From assembly GCA_964624765.1 (NCBI GenBank), contig CAZUZO010000001.1:1-64000 (forward strand): a stretch of DNA of 64,000 bases, written 5' to 3'. Both the position numbers and the translations under genes were made by a program. The stretch comes from JAGTVB01 sp964624765 (GTDB taxonomy: Bacteria; Pseudomonadota; Gammaproteobacteria; HK1). Below the pieces are notes generated by a model. It was not told the origin of the DNA. It was given only the letters and a program-made list of their open reading frames with translations, and ran no database searches. Below, in pieces: positions 1 through 9,270 of the stretch (position 1 is its first letter; every line of letters starts with the position of its first letter).

Positions 1-51
1 CACCGCCCAACGCCGCTATCGGGTCGTGTAGCAGGTTTTTTCACAACCTCT
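1..51 (+). repeat. Family A repeat, right end only (copy A1)
   Basis: Right part of the family A element, cut by the window edge. It shows the conserved block ACCGCCCAACGCCGCTATCG followed by the terminal inverted repeat GGTTTTTTCACAACCTCT. It matches the right ends of the copies at 4613-4757, 21011-21133 and 41198-41335. It lies upstream of dsrA. Confidence 0.9.
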
Positions 52-286
52 GAGGGGATGAAGAGGCTGTCACGCCTTTGCGTTTTTTCGCCTTGTATCC
101 CATTGGAGATAAGGCGGGCTTTCACCAGCCTCCCTTTCGGAGGGTGGGAAGGGGCATGGCGGATCACTAGACTACGCGCTCTGAGAATGAACGATTTGAA
201 TCCAAGAGAAAATGCGCGGTGTATGGCCAGCGGTTCACCGCCTGCAAGCCGGTGCCTACCAGGTGAAGCCCGAATTATTTGCTTTC
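52..286 (+). other. Leader region upstream of dsrA
   Basis: About 240 bases between the repeat and dsrA. The dsr operon promoter is expected here, but I cannot identify convincing -35/-10 elements. A short G+C hairpin (CCTCC/GGAGG) lies near 129-143. An open frame of 80 codons (58-300) resembles no protein and I do not regard it as a gene. A strong ribosome-binding site for dsrA, AAGGAG, is at 287-292, seven bases before the ATG. Confidence 0.5.
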
Positions 287-299
287 AAGGAGATAGGTA

Positions 300-1559
300 A
301 TGAAAAAGCATGATACCCCGATGCTCGACCAACTTCAGGATGGGCCTTGGCCTAGCTTTATCTCAGGGATAAAGAAGCTGCGGGACGAACATCCGAGTGA
401 GCGCATTAACGAGATGACCAACGATCTGCTGGGACAGCTCGAGCACTCCTACGAGACGCGCAAGGGCTATTGGAAAGGCGGTACGGTCAGCGTTTACGGC
501 TATGGCGGCGGCATTATTCCCCGCTTCTCGGAAGTAGGGCAGATGTTTCCGAAATCCAGAGAGTTTCATACCCTGCGGGTGCAGCCGCCGGCGGGCAATT
601 TCTACACCACCGACATCCTGCGTAAGCTAGCCGATAGCTGGGAGAAGTGGGGCTCGGGTTTAGTGACCTTTCATGGCCAGACCGGCAACATCATGTTCAT
701 CGGCGCAACGACCGACAACACCCAGCATTTCTTCGATGAGGTCAACGACTATGGTTTTGATCTCGGTGGTGCCGGGCCGTGCGTGCGTACCGCGATGTCC
801 TGCGTGGGTTCCGCCCGCTGCGAGCAGTCCTGTGCCAACGAGCACAAGATTCACCGCACCCTGGTGAATAATTTTACCGATGACGTGCATCGGCCGGCAT
901 TGCCTTATAAGTTCAAATTCAAGGTGTCAGGCTGCCCGAACGACTGTGTGAACGCTATCGAGCGGGCGGATTTCGCCGTGATCGGAACCTGGCGCGATGA
1001 TATGAAAGTGGATCAACAGGCGTTCCAGGAATATCTCGCCAAGAAGGGACGTAAGTACATCATCGACAACGTCATTGCCCGTTGCCCCACCAACGCGCTT
1101 TCGCTTAACGACGATGACACCATCGCGGTGGACAACCGTAACTGTGTGCGTTGCATGCACTGCTTGAACGTGATGCCAAAGGCGCTGTCCCCCGGTGATG
1201 ACAAGGGGGTGAGCATTTTGATCGGCGGCAAGCGTACGCTCAAGATCGGCGACCTGTTCGGTACCGTGGTGGTGCCATTCAGGAAGCTCGAAACAGAGGA
1301 GGATTACGAACAGCTAGTGGAGATGGCCGAGAACACCATCGATTTCTTCGCCGAGAATGCGTTGGAACACGAGCGCATCGGCGAGACTATCGAACGCATC
1401 GGGTTGGTGAATTTCCTTGAAGGTATCGGCCTGGAAGTGGATCCCCATATGGTGGCGCATCCGCGCGAGAGCTCCTATGTGCGTATGGATAACTGGGACG
1501 AAGAAGCCGAGAAATGGTTTCAACGCAAGGCTGAGGAGAAGCAAGCCGCCGGGGCATAA
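300..1559 (+). CDS. dsrA: Reverse-type dissimilatory sulfite reductase, alpha subunit
   Basis: DsrA of the cytoplasmic sulfite reductase, which in sulfur oxidizers runs in reverse (persulfide or sulfide sulfur to sulfite, six electrons). It has 419 residues, the usual length. The cofactor-binding cysteines are visible: C161, then C168 and C174 (CX5C), then C212 and C216 (SGCPNDC). An inserted ferredoxin domain follows at about residues 260-300 (CVRCMHC). The start is fixed by AAGGAG seven bases upstream. This is the first gene of a run in the order dsrABEFHCMKLJOPNR. The reverse (oxidative) direction is inferred from dsrEFH and dsrL in the same operon, which mark sulfur oxidizers rather than sulfate reducers. 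Confidence 0.98.
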   Translation: MKKHDTPMLDQLQDGPWPSFISGIKKLRDEHPSERINEMTNDLLGQLEHSYETRKGYWKGGTVSVYGYGGGIIPRFSEVGQMFPKSREFHTLRVQPPAGNFYTTDILRKLADSWEKWGSGLVTFHGQTGNIMFIGATTDNTQHFFDEVNDYGFDLGGAGPCVRTAMSCVGSARCEQSCANEHKIHRTLVNNFTDDVHRPALPYKFKFKVSGCPNDCVNAIERADFAVIGTWRDDMKVDQQAFQEYLAKKGRKYIIDNVIARCPTNALSLNDDDTIAVDNRNCVRCMHCLNVMPKALSPGDDKGVSILIGGKRTLKIGDLFGTVVVPFRKLETEEDYEQLVEMAENTIDFFAENALEHERIGETIERIGLVNFLEGIGLEVDPHMVAHPRESSYVRMDNWDEEAEKWFQRKAEEKQAAGA

Positions 1560-1676
1560 CCGCTCTGGTGACTGAAGTTGCTTGATACGACGCGAGGGGG
1601 AATGCATTGCCGGTGCTCGGTGGTGCTTTCCCTACTCATCAGCATAGCGATGTCAGACGAATTTGGAGGTTAGGGT

Positions 1677-2753
1677 ATGGCTCAATTGCAGATGCGGACA
1701 CCGATTGAAAGTGGGTGTCCAGACGGTTTCCAATACATGCATCCAGTGATGCTGAAGAACTTCGGGCAATGGAAGTATCACGAAGACCCGCGCCCCGGTG
1801 TGTTGCGGCATGTGGCGGAGAGCGGGGAGGAGATCTGGACGGTGCGGGCTGGCACCCAGCGCATCTTGGACGTTTTTACGCTGCGTAAGCTGTGCGAGAT
1901 AGGAGATCAATACGCCGACGGGCACGTGCGGTTTACCATCCGCAGCAACATGGAGTTCATGGTGGCCGATGGCGCCAAGGTGGAGCCATTAATCAACGCC
2001 CTAGAGGAAGCGGGTTTTGTGGTCGGGGGGACGCGCAACTCCGTCGCGATGATTTCCCACACTCAAGGTTGGTTGCATTGTGACATACCGGGGACCGATG
2101 CCTCCGGCGTGGTCAAGGCGATGATGGACGAGCTCCATGAGGAGTTCAAGACGTGGAACATGCCCAATCGCGTACACATCACGACCTCCTGCTGCCAGAT
2201 CAACTGTGGAGGGCAAGGTGACATCGCCATCAACATTCAACACACTAAGCCTCCCAAGATCAATCACGATCTGGTGGCCAATGTCTGCGAGCGTCCATCG
2301 GTAGTGGCGCGCTGTCCGGTGGCTGCTATTCGGCCCGCCATGGTCGCTGGTAAGCCGTCTCTTGAAGTGGATGAAAAAAAGTGCATCTGCTGCGGCGCCT
2401 GTTACCCTCCCTGTCCGCCCATGCAAATCAATGATCCCGAGCATTCCAAACTGGCCATCTGGGTAGGCGGTAACCATTCCAATGCACGCAGTAAGCCCTC
2501 CTTCCAGAAGCTCGTGGCTGCGGGCATTCCCAATAATCCGCCGCGCTGGCCAGAAGCGACGGCCATCGTGAAGCGCATTCTGCGCGCCTATAAACAAGAT
2601 GCGCGCGACTGGGAGCGCGTCAACGACTGGATCGATCGTATCGGTTGGCCGCGATTTTTTGAGCTGGCGGAACTGCCGTTTACCAAATTTCATATCGATA
2701 ACTGGCGAGGTGCCCGTAAGAGCTTAAATGCCTCCTCTTACATTCGGTTCTAA
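1677..2753 (+). CDS. dsrB: Reverse-type dissimilatory sulfite reductase, beta subunit
   Basis: DsrB pairs with DsrA in the alpha2-beta2 enzyme and carries the catalytic siroheme-[4Fe-4S] centre in this family. It has 358 residues. The siroheme-cluster motif TSCCQINCGG is visible, with cysteines at 172, 173 and 177. The ferredoxin domain CICCGACYPPCP begins at C236. GGAGG lies just before the ATG. The dsrA-dsrB gap of 117 bases holds no gene. Confidence 0.98.
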   Translation: MAQLQMRTPIESGCPDGFQYMHPVMLKNFGQWKYHEDPRPGVLRHVAESGEEIWTVRAGTQRILDVFTLRKLCEIGDQYADGHVRFTIRSNMEFMVADGAKVEPLINALEEAGFVVGGTRNSVAMISHTQGWLHCDIPGTDASGVVKAMMDELHEEFKTWNMPNRVHITTSCCQINCGGQGDIAINIQHTKPPKINHDLVANVCERPSVVARCPVAAIRPAMVAGKPSLEVDEKKCICCGACYPPCPPMQINDPEHSKLAIWVGGNHSNARSKPSFQKLVAAGIPNNPPRWPEATAIVKRILRAYKQDARDWERVNDWIDRIGWPRFFELAELPFTKFHIDNWRGARKSLNASSYIRF

Positions 2754-2781
2754 CCTCGTGCCAACGGGAGCAGAGTAGGGG

Positions 2782-3174
2782 ATGAAGTTCAGCGTATTGG
2801 TCAACGAAGGTCCTTATCAGCATCAGGCATCGGATTCGGCCTACCAGTTCACCAAGGCCGCGCTCGAGAAAGGGCACGAAATTTTTCGCGTTTTCTTTTA
2901 CCACGATGGTGTCAACAATGGCACCCGTTTGGCGACGCCGCCGCAAGACGATCGCAATATCACGCAGCGCTGGTCGGAGCTGGCTCAGCAGCACAATCTG
3001 GACCTTGTTGTGTGTGTGGCGGCTGCCCAGCGGCGGGGAATCGTGGATGCCGACGAGATGAAACGCCACGGTAAGGATGCCAATAATATTGCACCGGGAT
3101 TTCGTATATCCGGGCTTGGGCAGCTTATCGAGGCGGGGATTCAAGCCGACCGATTGGTCACGTTTGGCGATTGA
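2782..3174 (+). CDS. dsrE: Sulfurtransferase subunit DsrE
   Basis: DsrE is the catalytic subunit of the DsrE2F2H2 hexamer, which accepts sulfane sulfur from TusA and passes it to DsrC. The protein is 130 residues long. It keeps the single functional cysteine at position 78 (LVVCVAAAQRRG), the same position as in A. vinosum. DsrE, DsrF and DsrH together distinguish sulfur oxidizers from most sulfate reducers. The TGA stop coincides with the left end of a degenerate family A repeat that separates dsrE from dsrF. Confidence 0.96.
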   Translation: MKFSVLVNEGPYQHQASDSAYQFTKAALEKGHEIFRVFFYHDGVNNGTRLATPPQDDRNITQRWSELAQQHNLDLVVCVAAAQRRGIVDADEMKRHGKDANNIAPGFRISGLGQLIEAGIQADRLVTFGD

Positions 3175-3303
3175 GGGGTGCTGAGGAAATCGTCGTGAGT
3201 GGCCCGAGAGCACGCGACGACGAGAGCTATTAGGTAGGAGTTGGAGGCGCGAGCACCGCCTCATGACGCTGTTGGAGGGCGTACTGGTTTTTTCATGACC
3301 TCT
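3173..3303 (+). repeat. Family A repeat, degenerate (copy A2)
   Basis: Diverged but recognisable copy. It has GTGGCCCGAGAG after the left end, GCGAGCACCGCC in the middle and GGTTTTTTCATGACCTCT at the right end. It begins on the stop codon of dsrE. The rest of the gap to 3492 shows no gene, giving an unusually long dsrE-dsrF spacing of about 320 bases inside an operon that is normally tightly packed. Confidence 0.75.
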
Positions 3304-3492
3304 TAGGACGTTACTCGAGGGCTATCGGCTTACGCTCCTCAGAAGCCGTTGGATACCCGCGGTTGTGGTGGGAATGGTTTCTGAGGCGGCGTGAGTTACG
3401 GCTAGGAGGATGGGATGAAAGCCGGGCGAGCGCGGTAGGTTTTAGAACCGTCTCTGAGCGGCCGGTTGGAATACAACGTAAGTGGAGTGGCC

Positions 3493-3900
3493 ATGACCGA
3501 CGAGACCATGTTGGAAGAAGAGGGTGAGTTCTCAGGGGGGGTCGTCAAAAAATTTTTGTATGTGAATCGCCGGGCACCCTATGGCAGCATCTATGCCTTG
3601 GAGTCGCTGGAGGTGGTGTTGATTGGTGCTGCTTTCGAGCAGGATGTGAGCTTGCTGTTTCTGGATGATGGGGTCTTCCAGCTCAAGAAAGGGCAAGATA
3701 CCGCGGCGTCGGACATGAAGAACTTCTCTCCCACCTACCGTGCGCTGGAGATGTACGACGTGGAAAAATTGTACGCGGACAAAGAATCCCTCGAACAGCG
3801 CGGGCTGACCGAAGACGACCTGATTGTGCCGGTGGAGATTCTGAGCAGCGAGGAGATCAAGGATCTGATGGCGCAGCAGGACGTGGTCTTAAGCTTTTAG
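3493..3900 (+). CDS. dsrF: DsrE/F-family sulfur relay subunit DsrF
   Basis: DsrF is a structural partner of DsrE and DsrH in the cytoplasmic sulfur-transfer hexamer. It shows the family signature KKFLYVNRRAPYGS and then EVVLIGAAF. I chose the ATG at 3493 (MTDETMLEEE, 135 residues), preceded by GGAGTGG, over an upstream TTG at 3466. As in other DsrF proteins, no cysteine aligns with the active cysteine of DsrE. Confidence 0.94.
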   Translation: MTDETMLEEEGEFSGGVVKKFLYVNRRAPYGSIYALESLEVVLIGAAFEQDVSLLFLDDGVFQLKKGQDTAASDMKNFSPTYRALEMYDVEKLYADKESLEQRGLTEDDLIVPVEILSSEEIKDLMAQQDVVLSF

Positions 3901-3910
3901 GAATGCGACA

Positions 3911-4219
3911 ATGACCATGCTGCATATCGTAAACAAGTCACCGTTTGAAAAGAGCACCCTGGATAGCTGTCTTCGCTATGCACCAGACGGTTCCTCAGTG
4001 TTGCTGATTGAGGATGGCGTCTACGCTGCGCTAAAGGGAACGAGCGTAGCTGAGAAGCTAGCCGGTTTTTTAGAGACGCTCAAAGTGTATGTCCTGGAGC
4101 CGGATCTAAAGGCTCGGGGCATGGACGAGTCGAGGCTTCTCGAGGGCGTGGAACTCCTGGATTACGGTGGTTTTGTTGATTTGACAGTTTCTCACGACAT
4201 CGTGCAATCGTGGTTGTAG
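3911..4219 (+). CDS. dsrH: Sulfur relay subunit DsrH
   Basis: DsrH (TusB-like), third subunit of the DsrEFH hexamer, 102 residues. The conserved cysteine is at position 20 (KSTLDSCLRYA), exactly as in A. vinosum DsrH. It starts 10 bases after dsrF and is followed closely by dsrC, so EFH and C are probably co-translated. Confidence 0.95.
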   Translation: MTMLHIVNKSPFEKSTLDSCLRYAPDGSSVLLIEDGVYAALKGTSVAEKLAGFLETLKVYVLEPDLKARGMDESRLLEGVELLDYGGFVDLTVSHDIVQSWL

Positions 4220-4264
4220 GTCTGTCGACTGATGTTGATGACGAGTAGATGAGGTGACGAGCAA

Positions 4265-4597
4265 ATGAGCATTGAAGTGAACGGTAAGACGCTTCAAACG
4301 GACGAGGAAGGGTATCTGGCTGACTTGAGTGAGTGGGAACCCGGCGTAGCTGAGATCATGGCTAAAGTGGACGGCTGCGATCTGACGGAAACTCATTGGG
4401 AGGTTATTAACTTTCTTCGGGAATACTATGAGGAATATCAGATTGCACCAGCGGTCCGGGTGTTGACCAAGGCCATCGGCAAGAAGCTTGGCAAGGACAA
4501 AGGCAATAGCAAGTATCTCTACGAGTTGTTTCCCTATGGACCGGCGAAGCAGGCATGCAAATACGCCGGTTTGCCAAAGCCGACCGGCTGCGTGTGA
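4265..4597 (+). CDS. dsrC: DsrC, sulfur carrier protein for DsrAB
   Basis: Small soluble TusE/DsrC-family protein that carries sulfur on its flexible C-terminal arm to DsrAB and is thought to be recycled by DsrMKJOP. It has 110 residues. The arm ends ACKYAGLPKPTGCV, so the two redox cysteines are C98 and C109 (CX10C, the second one penultimate), the signature of true DsrC. A family A repeat starts 15 bases after the stop, separating it from dsrM. Confidence 0.97.
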   Translation: MSIEVNGKTLQTDEEGYLADLSEWEPGVAEIMAKVDGCDLTETHWEVINFLREYYEEYQIAPAVRVLTKAIGKKLGKDKGNSKYLYELFPYGPAKQACKYAGLPKPTGCV

Positions 4598-4612
4598 GTC
4601 GTGTCGCAACTG

Positions 4613-4757
4613 AGAGGTTGTGAGAAAACCGTCGCGAGCGGCCCGAGAGCTAGGCGGACGGGGCTAAGCCGAGAGACATATCAGATAGATAGGCGAGGAG
4701 CGAGCACCGCCCAACGCCGCTATCGGGTAGCGCAGCAGGTTTTTTTCACAAGCTCTG
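4613..4757 (+). repeat. Family A repeat, full length (copy A3)
   Basis: 145-base copy between dsrC and dsrM, with near-perfect inverted ends GAGGTTGTGAGAAAACC and GGTTTTTTTCACAAGCTC. The conserved interior reads GTCGCGAGCGGCCCGAGAGC, then GAGACATATCAGATAGATAG, then GGCGAGGAGCGAGCACCGCC. It lies inside the dsr operon and is presumably transcribed with it. Confidence 0.92.
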
Positions 4758-4846
4758 AGGGGACGGGGAGGGTGAGTGGGATCGCTCACCTCCCACCAGA
4801 GTATCGTTCATAGACTTGATGAGGTCACACCGAAGGACGCCCAAGC

Positions 4847-5581
4847 ATGTCACTGCTGACCATCGTCTATGCTGTCTTATTTTATGTGGCCACCCTCATG
4901 TTCATTGGGGGGTTGGCCTATAAGATCTGGCAGTATGCCCGTACCCCGGCACCGTTGAAGATCCCTACGACACCCGCCCCAACGACGAGAGGGGGTGTGG
5001 CGCTGCGCATGTTTCGCGAGGTGGTGTTTTTCGAGAGTCTGTTTAAGGGCACGAAATGGACGTGGCTCTTTGGTTGGCTATTCCACCTCGCGCTGCTACT
5101 CGAATTCGTTCGGCACTTACGTTATGTGACGTTTTGGAGCGGGTTCGCGTATTTACAGCCCTTGGCTTATGCAGGATTCGCCATGCTAGTGGGACTCGCC
5201 GGGCTTTGGGCGCGTCGCTTCTTAGTGGACCGTGTGCGCTATATTTCGGCGCCGTCGGATCATTTGATGTTGGTGCTACTGATTGCCATCACGGGCACGG
5301 GTCTGCTGATGACGTATGTGCAGCACACGGATATCGTGGCACTGAAAGCGTTTATGCTGGGGTTATTTTACTTCGATTGGCAACCTTTGCCGACGGACGG
5401 CCTGTTGCTCTTACACCTCGGGTTGGTGGTGGTGCTGATGATGATCTTTCCGTTTAGCAAGCTATTGCATGCCCCCGGTGTGTTTTTCAGCCCGAGCCGC
5501 AATCAAATCGATAATCCCCGGGAGCGACGCCACCTCGCTGGCTGGGCAGCAGGGCTCGAGTCGCCGCGGAGTCAGCCTTAA
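4847..5581 (+). CDS. dsrM: DsrM, membrane cytochrome b subunit
   Basis: NarI-like integral membrane subunit of DsrMKJOP, binding heme b and exchanging electrons between the membrane quinone or periplasmic side and DsrK. It has 244 residues with about five hydrophobic segments (N-terminal 1-25, then around 75-95, 105-125, 140-165 and 180-205), with histidines in the helices as candidate heme ligands. It is followed by a 150-base gap with no visible feature, then dsrK. Confidence 0.95.
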   Translation: MSLLTIVYAVLFYVATLMFIGGLAYKIWQYARTPAPLKIPTTPAPTTRGGVALRMFREVVFFESLFKGTKWTWLFGWLFHLALLLEFVRHLRYVTFWSGFAYLQPLAYAGFAMLVGLAGLWARRFLVDRVRYISAPSDHLMLVLLIAITGTGLLMTYVQHTDIVALKAFMLGLFYFDWQPLPTDGLLLLHLGLVVVLMMIFPFSKLLHAPGVFFSPSRNQIDNPRERRHLAGWAAGLESPRSQP

Positions 5582-5733
5582 GCAGGAGAGGTGCGTGTCG
5601 TTTGGTGCCAAGGCAATGGTGTGTGTCTCGGGTGGCTGAAAATTAGCGCCCTGATCGGCGGTCTCGGAGGAGTTTGCCTAGGATGTATTATGGTGCACGA
5701 GGCGTTCGCTTGAGTTCTGGCGAGGAGTGAGGA

Positions 5734-7224
5734 ATGGCTAAGTTCGAAACCCCTCCGCTCAAAGAATATCCGGAAATACCGGTCGTTCAGCCTGGATCGA
5801 TGGCCCATAGCCGGCCATTCGTGGCGGCGCCGGCCCACCAAACACCTCTCGGATTCCCAGGGGAGCTGGTGGATGATTGGCAGACGGTGGCCGTTGCCAA
5901 GATGGGAGAACTGCTTGGCAAGTATCGGTCGTTGCAGGTGTTTTTGGATGCTTGCGTGAAGTGCGGCGCATGTACCGACAAGTGCCATTACTTTCTCGGA
6001 ACGGGCGATCCGAAGAATATGCCGGTGGCTCGACAGGATCTGTTGCGGAAGGTGTATCGCCGTTATTTCACCTTTGCTGGCAAACGCTTTCCGAAGCTGG
6101 TCGGGGCGGTGGACCTGACCAAAGAGGTGTTGGACGATTGGTACAGCTACTATCATCAGTGCTCCGAGTGTCGCCGCTGCTCGGTTTTTTGTCCCTATGG
6201 TATCGACACGGCTGAGATCACCATGGCGGCCCGTGACATCCTCGACAGTGTCGGGCAGGGACAGAAGTACTCCAATGAGATCATCGGTAAGGTATTTAAG
6301 ATCGGTAACAATTTGGGTTTGCCGGGTCCTGCCCTAGAGGACACCCTTGATGGCCTAGAAGAGGATGTCGAAGACGACACGGGTGTTCAGGTTCGTTACC
6401 CCCTGGATCAAGAAGGTGCCGAAGTTCTGCTCGTCACACCATCGGCAGACTTCTTCGCGGAACCCCATGTCGACGGTCTTATCGGCTATGGCAAGGTTTT
6501 TCACCAGGCCGGCATCAGTTGGACGCTCAGCTCTTACGCTTCGGAAGCCGCTAATTTCGGCCTCTTTATCGGTAGTTACGAAAACATGCGCAAGGTGGCT
6601 TTGCGCATCCGCAAGGCGGCCTTAGATCTCGGTGTTAAGCGCATCGTGTTTGGTGAGTGCGGGCACGCCTGGCGTGTGGCTTACAGCTACCTCAACACCC
6701 TGGCGGGGCCCTTTGATTTCCTCGACCCGCGTTACCCGGTGCCGCAGCACATCATCGAGGTTACCCACGATCTCATTCAGCGCGGCGCCCTGACATTAGA
6801 TAAATCCGCTAACGACGAACGACGGGTGACCTACCATGATTCGTGCAACGTGGCCCGCGCCTCACGTATGGGGACGATGCCCGGCGGACAGTTCGTGTTG
6901 CCCCGGGAAGTCATCAAAGCCTGTTGCAACCATTTTTACGACATGGCCCCCGACACTATCTATGAGAGTACGTTTTGCTGCGGTGGGGGCGGGGGTTTAC
7001 TGACCGACGACCTGATGGAGCTGCGGGTCAAAGGCGCGTTGCCGCGCATGCAGGCACTCAAAGAGGTCGTCGAGAAGCACCAGGTGACCCACATAGCAGC
7101 CATCTGTGCCATCTGTAAGAGTCAGTTTTCTAAGATCTTGCCGTACTACGGCTTCACCATGGACCAGGTTGTCAGTGTCCATCAGTTGGTCAGCGACGCT
7201 ATCGTGCTGGGAAGTAAGCAGTAG
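5734..7224 (+). CDS. dsrK: DsrK, HdrD-like iron-sulfur subunit
   Basis: Cytoplasmic catalytic subunit of DsrMKJOP, related to heterodisulfide reductase HdrD and thought to act on the DsrC disulfide or trisulfide. It has 496 residues. There are two [4Fe-4S] motifs, at C74/C77/C80/C84 (CVKCGACTDKC) and C143/C146/C149/C153 (CSECRRCSVFC). The C-terminal half has CCG domains, with FCCGGGGG at C415-C416 and CAICKSQF near the end. Together with DsrM it forms the conserved core of the complex. Confidence 0.97.
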   Translation: MAKFETPPLKEYPEIPVVQPGSMAHSRPFVAAPAHQTPLGFPGELVDDWQTVAVAKMGELLGKYRSLQVFLDACVKCGACTDKCHYFLGTGDPKNMPVARQDLLRKVYRRYFTFAGKRFPKLVGAVDLTKEVLDDWYSYYHQCSECRRCSVFCPYGIDTAEITMAARDILDSVGQGQKYSNEIIGKVFKIGNNLGLPGPALEDTLDGLEEDVEDDTGVQVRYPLDQEGAEVLLVTPSADFFAEPHVDGLIGYGKVFHQAGISWTLSSYASEAANFGLFIGSYENMRKVALRIRKAALDLGVKRIVFGECGHAWRVAYSYLNTLAGPFDFLDPRYPVPQHIIEVTHDLIQRGALTLDKSANDERRVTYHDSCNVARASRMGTMPGGQFVLPREVIKACCNHFYDMAPDTIYESTFCCGGGGGLLTDDLMELRVKGALPRMQALKEVVEKHQVTHIAAICAICKSQFSKILPYYGFTMDQVVSVHQLVSDAIVLGSKQ

Positions 7225-7306
7225 CCCGATGAGGTCTGTGTGAGCCAGCCAGTACAGCGGTGCAATTACAAGATTCTATGTCGATTCGTCAATAGGAGAG
7301 TTCAAC

Positions 7307-9262
7307 ATGGCGACGCCGTGGAGTAAGACATACAAGGGTGAAGGGCACACCTTTAGGAAGTATAAAGAAGGGGACCATGTTTGGTCGAAGCTGGAAGCAC
7401 AAATCTTCGAGGGCGACCATAGCCATAAGTGCCCCACCTACGTGCATCGCACGCCGCCCTGCCAGGGGAGCTGTCCCTCAGGCGAGGATATCCGCGGTTG
7501 GCTGCAGATCGTTCGTGGGATCGAGAAACCCCCGGCCGATATGAGCTGGCAGGAGTATGCCTTTCGACGTTCCACCGATGCGAACCCCTTTCCCTCCCAG
7601 ATGGGTCGGGTATGCCCGGCGCCGTGCGAAGATGGCTGTAACCGCAACGAGGTGGAAGATTTCGTCGGTATCAACGCCGTGGAGCAATTTATCGGCGATT
7701 ACGCCACCAGCCAGGGATTCAAGTTTGAGGCGCCAAGCCAGCTTTCGGGTAAACGCGTTGCCATCATCGGTGGTGGTCCAGCTGGGCTGGCCGCCGCCTA
7801 TCAACTGCGCCGCAAGGGTCACGCCAGCACTGTCTTCGAGGAGCACGAGGAGCTCGGCGGCATGATGCGTTACGGTATCCCCGGCTATCGTACGCCGCGC
7901 AAACACCTGGACGCCGAGATCAATCGCATTCTCGATATGGGCGACATCGAGGTGCGCACCAATACTCGCATCGGTCGAGATGTGACCATCGAGGAATTGG
8001 AGGATCGTTATGACGCCATCCTATGGGCAGTCGGTTGCCAAAGCGGTCGGGCGCTACCCGTGCCGGGTGGCGACGCACCTAATTGCGTGAGTGGCGCTAA
8101 ATTCCTGGAGGCTTTCAATACCGGACGCCTCAAGGTGACGGCAGAGAAGGTCGTCTGTGTGGGTGGCGGTGATACCTCGATCGACGTGGTCTCCGTGGCC
8201 AGGCGACTCGGCCATATCAAGAGCAATAACCCGAAGGAGCGCCCGGAGCTGGTGGTGCATGGCTTCACCGCCCATGATGCCGCTCAGGTGGCGGCCCGAA
8301 AAGGGGCTCAGGTGACCCTGACGGCGCTGTTTAAGCGTGAGGAAATGACGGCAGCTGAACATGAGGTGAACGATGCCTTGAAGGAGGGAGTGACGATCCT
8401 CAACGGAGTCCTGCCGGTAGAAGTCGTTCTGACCGAAGACGGCCGCGCCTGTGGGCTGAAAATGGCCGAGTGCGACTTGATCGATGGCAGACCGGTGCCA
8501 AGAGAGGGTACTGAGTTTGAACTCGAGTGTGACCTCGTGGTTTCGGCGATCGGGCAAGGAGGGGACCTGGCCGGTATCGAAGCGATGGATAACGGTCGCG
8601 GGCTTATCGATGCGGACAACTTCTACCAGGTTCCCGGCAAGCCAGGCCATTTCGTGGCAGGTGACATCATTCGTCCCCATCTGCTCACCACCGCCATCGG
8701 CCAGGCATCCATTGCATCGGAGAGCGTTGATCACTATCTCAAGGGCGAGCAGCAGAGGCGGCGCCCGAAGGTCGACGTGCATCATTTCGACCTGTTGAAC
8801 AAGCTGCGGGAAAGTAATCTCGCGCCCGAGGAGTACGATCACCAACAGAAGTGGGGAACAGCCTCCGGCAAGTTTGCCGTGCACAACTTTGAAGACCGCT
8901 CGGCGCACGAGATCGTCCATGCCGACGAGCTGTATCTCGGCCATTTTGGCTACACACCGCGGTACAAGCGTGGAGAGAAAGTCCCGAGCTCCGAAGAAGT
9001 CCTGGGCCATTTCGAGGAAAGGGTCATCGGGTTGGCCGAAGAGCAAGCGGTGGAAGAGGCCAAGCGCTGCATGAGCTGCGGTATGTGCTTTGAGTGTGAC
9101 AATTGTGTGATTTTTTGTCCGCAGGATGCGGTGTTCCGCGTGAAAAAATCCGAGAGCACCACGGGCCGCTATGTCGACACGGACTACACGCGGTGTATCG
9201 GCTGTCATATTTGTGCCGATGTTTGTCCGACTGGCTATATCGACATGGGCCTTGGGGAATAG
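7307..9262 (+). CDS. dsrL: DsrL, NAD(P)H:acceptor oxidoreductase of sulfur oxidation
   Basis: Iron-sulfur flavoprotein related to the small subunit of glutamate synthase. In sulfur oxidizers it is essential for the reverse Dsr pathway and links DsrAB electrons to NAD(P). It has 651 residues: an N-terminal Fe-S domain with CPAPCEDGC, an FAD-binding motif GGGPAGLAAAYQL near residue 150, a nucleotide-binding motif CVGGGDTSIDV near 285, and a C-terminal two-cluster ferredoxin module (CMSCGMCFECDNC and CIGCHICADVCP). The module places it in the sulfur-oxidizer (DsrL-1-like) type, by inference. GGAGAG precedes the ATG. Confidence 0.97.
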   Translation: MATPWSKTYKGEGHTFRKYKEGDHVWSKLEAQIFEGDHSHKCPTYVHRTPPCQGSCPSGEDIRGWLQIVRGIEKPPADMSWQEYAFRRSTDANPFPSQMGRVCPAPCEDGCNRNEVEDFVGINAVEQFIGDYATSQGFKFEAPSQLSGKRVAIIGGGPAGLAAAYQLRRKGHASTVFEEHEELGGMMRYGIPGYRTPRKHLDAEINRILDMGDIEVRTNTRIGRDVTIEELEDRYDAILWAVGCQSGRALPVPGGDAPNCVSGAKFLEAFNTGRLKVTAEKVVCVGGGDTSIDVVSVARRLGHIKSNNPKERPELVVHGFTAHDAAQVAARKGAQVTLTALFKREEMTAAEHEVNDALKEGVTILNGVLPVEVVLTEDGRACGLKMAECDLIDGRPVPREGTEFELECDLVVSAIGQGGDLAGIEAMDNGRGLIDADNFYQVPGKPGHFVAGDIIRPHLLTTAIGQASIASESVDHYLKGEQQRRRPKVDVHHFDLLNKLRESNLAPEEYDHQQKWGTASGKFAVHNFEDRSAHEIVHADELYLGHFGYTPRYKRGEKVPSSEEVLGHFEERVIGLAEEQAVEEAKRCMSCGMCFECDNCVIFCPQDAVFRVKKSESTTGRYVDTDYTRCIGCHICADVCPTGYIDMGLGE

Positions 9263-9270
9263 GTGTCAGC

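Noticed and set aside
58..300. 80-codon open frame upstream of dsrA
   Set aside because: No resemblance to a protein, overlaps the dsrA leader and ribosome-binding site, and begins at the edge of a repeat.
4613..4757. Family A as an integron attC site or CRISPR repeat
   Set aside because: Copies are dispersed between ordinary genes, in both orientations, with no integrase or regular spacers. The internal structure does not show attC core sites.
4613..4757. Family A as an ordinary Rho-independent terminator
   Set aside because: The inverted ends are about 105 bases apart, the T-run lies inside the stem, and copies occur between genes of the same operon. An effect on transcription remains possible.
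8054..9208. Long minus-strand open frame (384 codons) opposite dsrL
   Set aside because: It lies wholly opposite a gene with clear cofactor motifs. Its translation shows no domain, so it is a shadow caused by G+C-rich codon use. Similar shadows at 2001-2693, 5578-6156 and 48200-48823 were also dropped.
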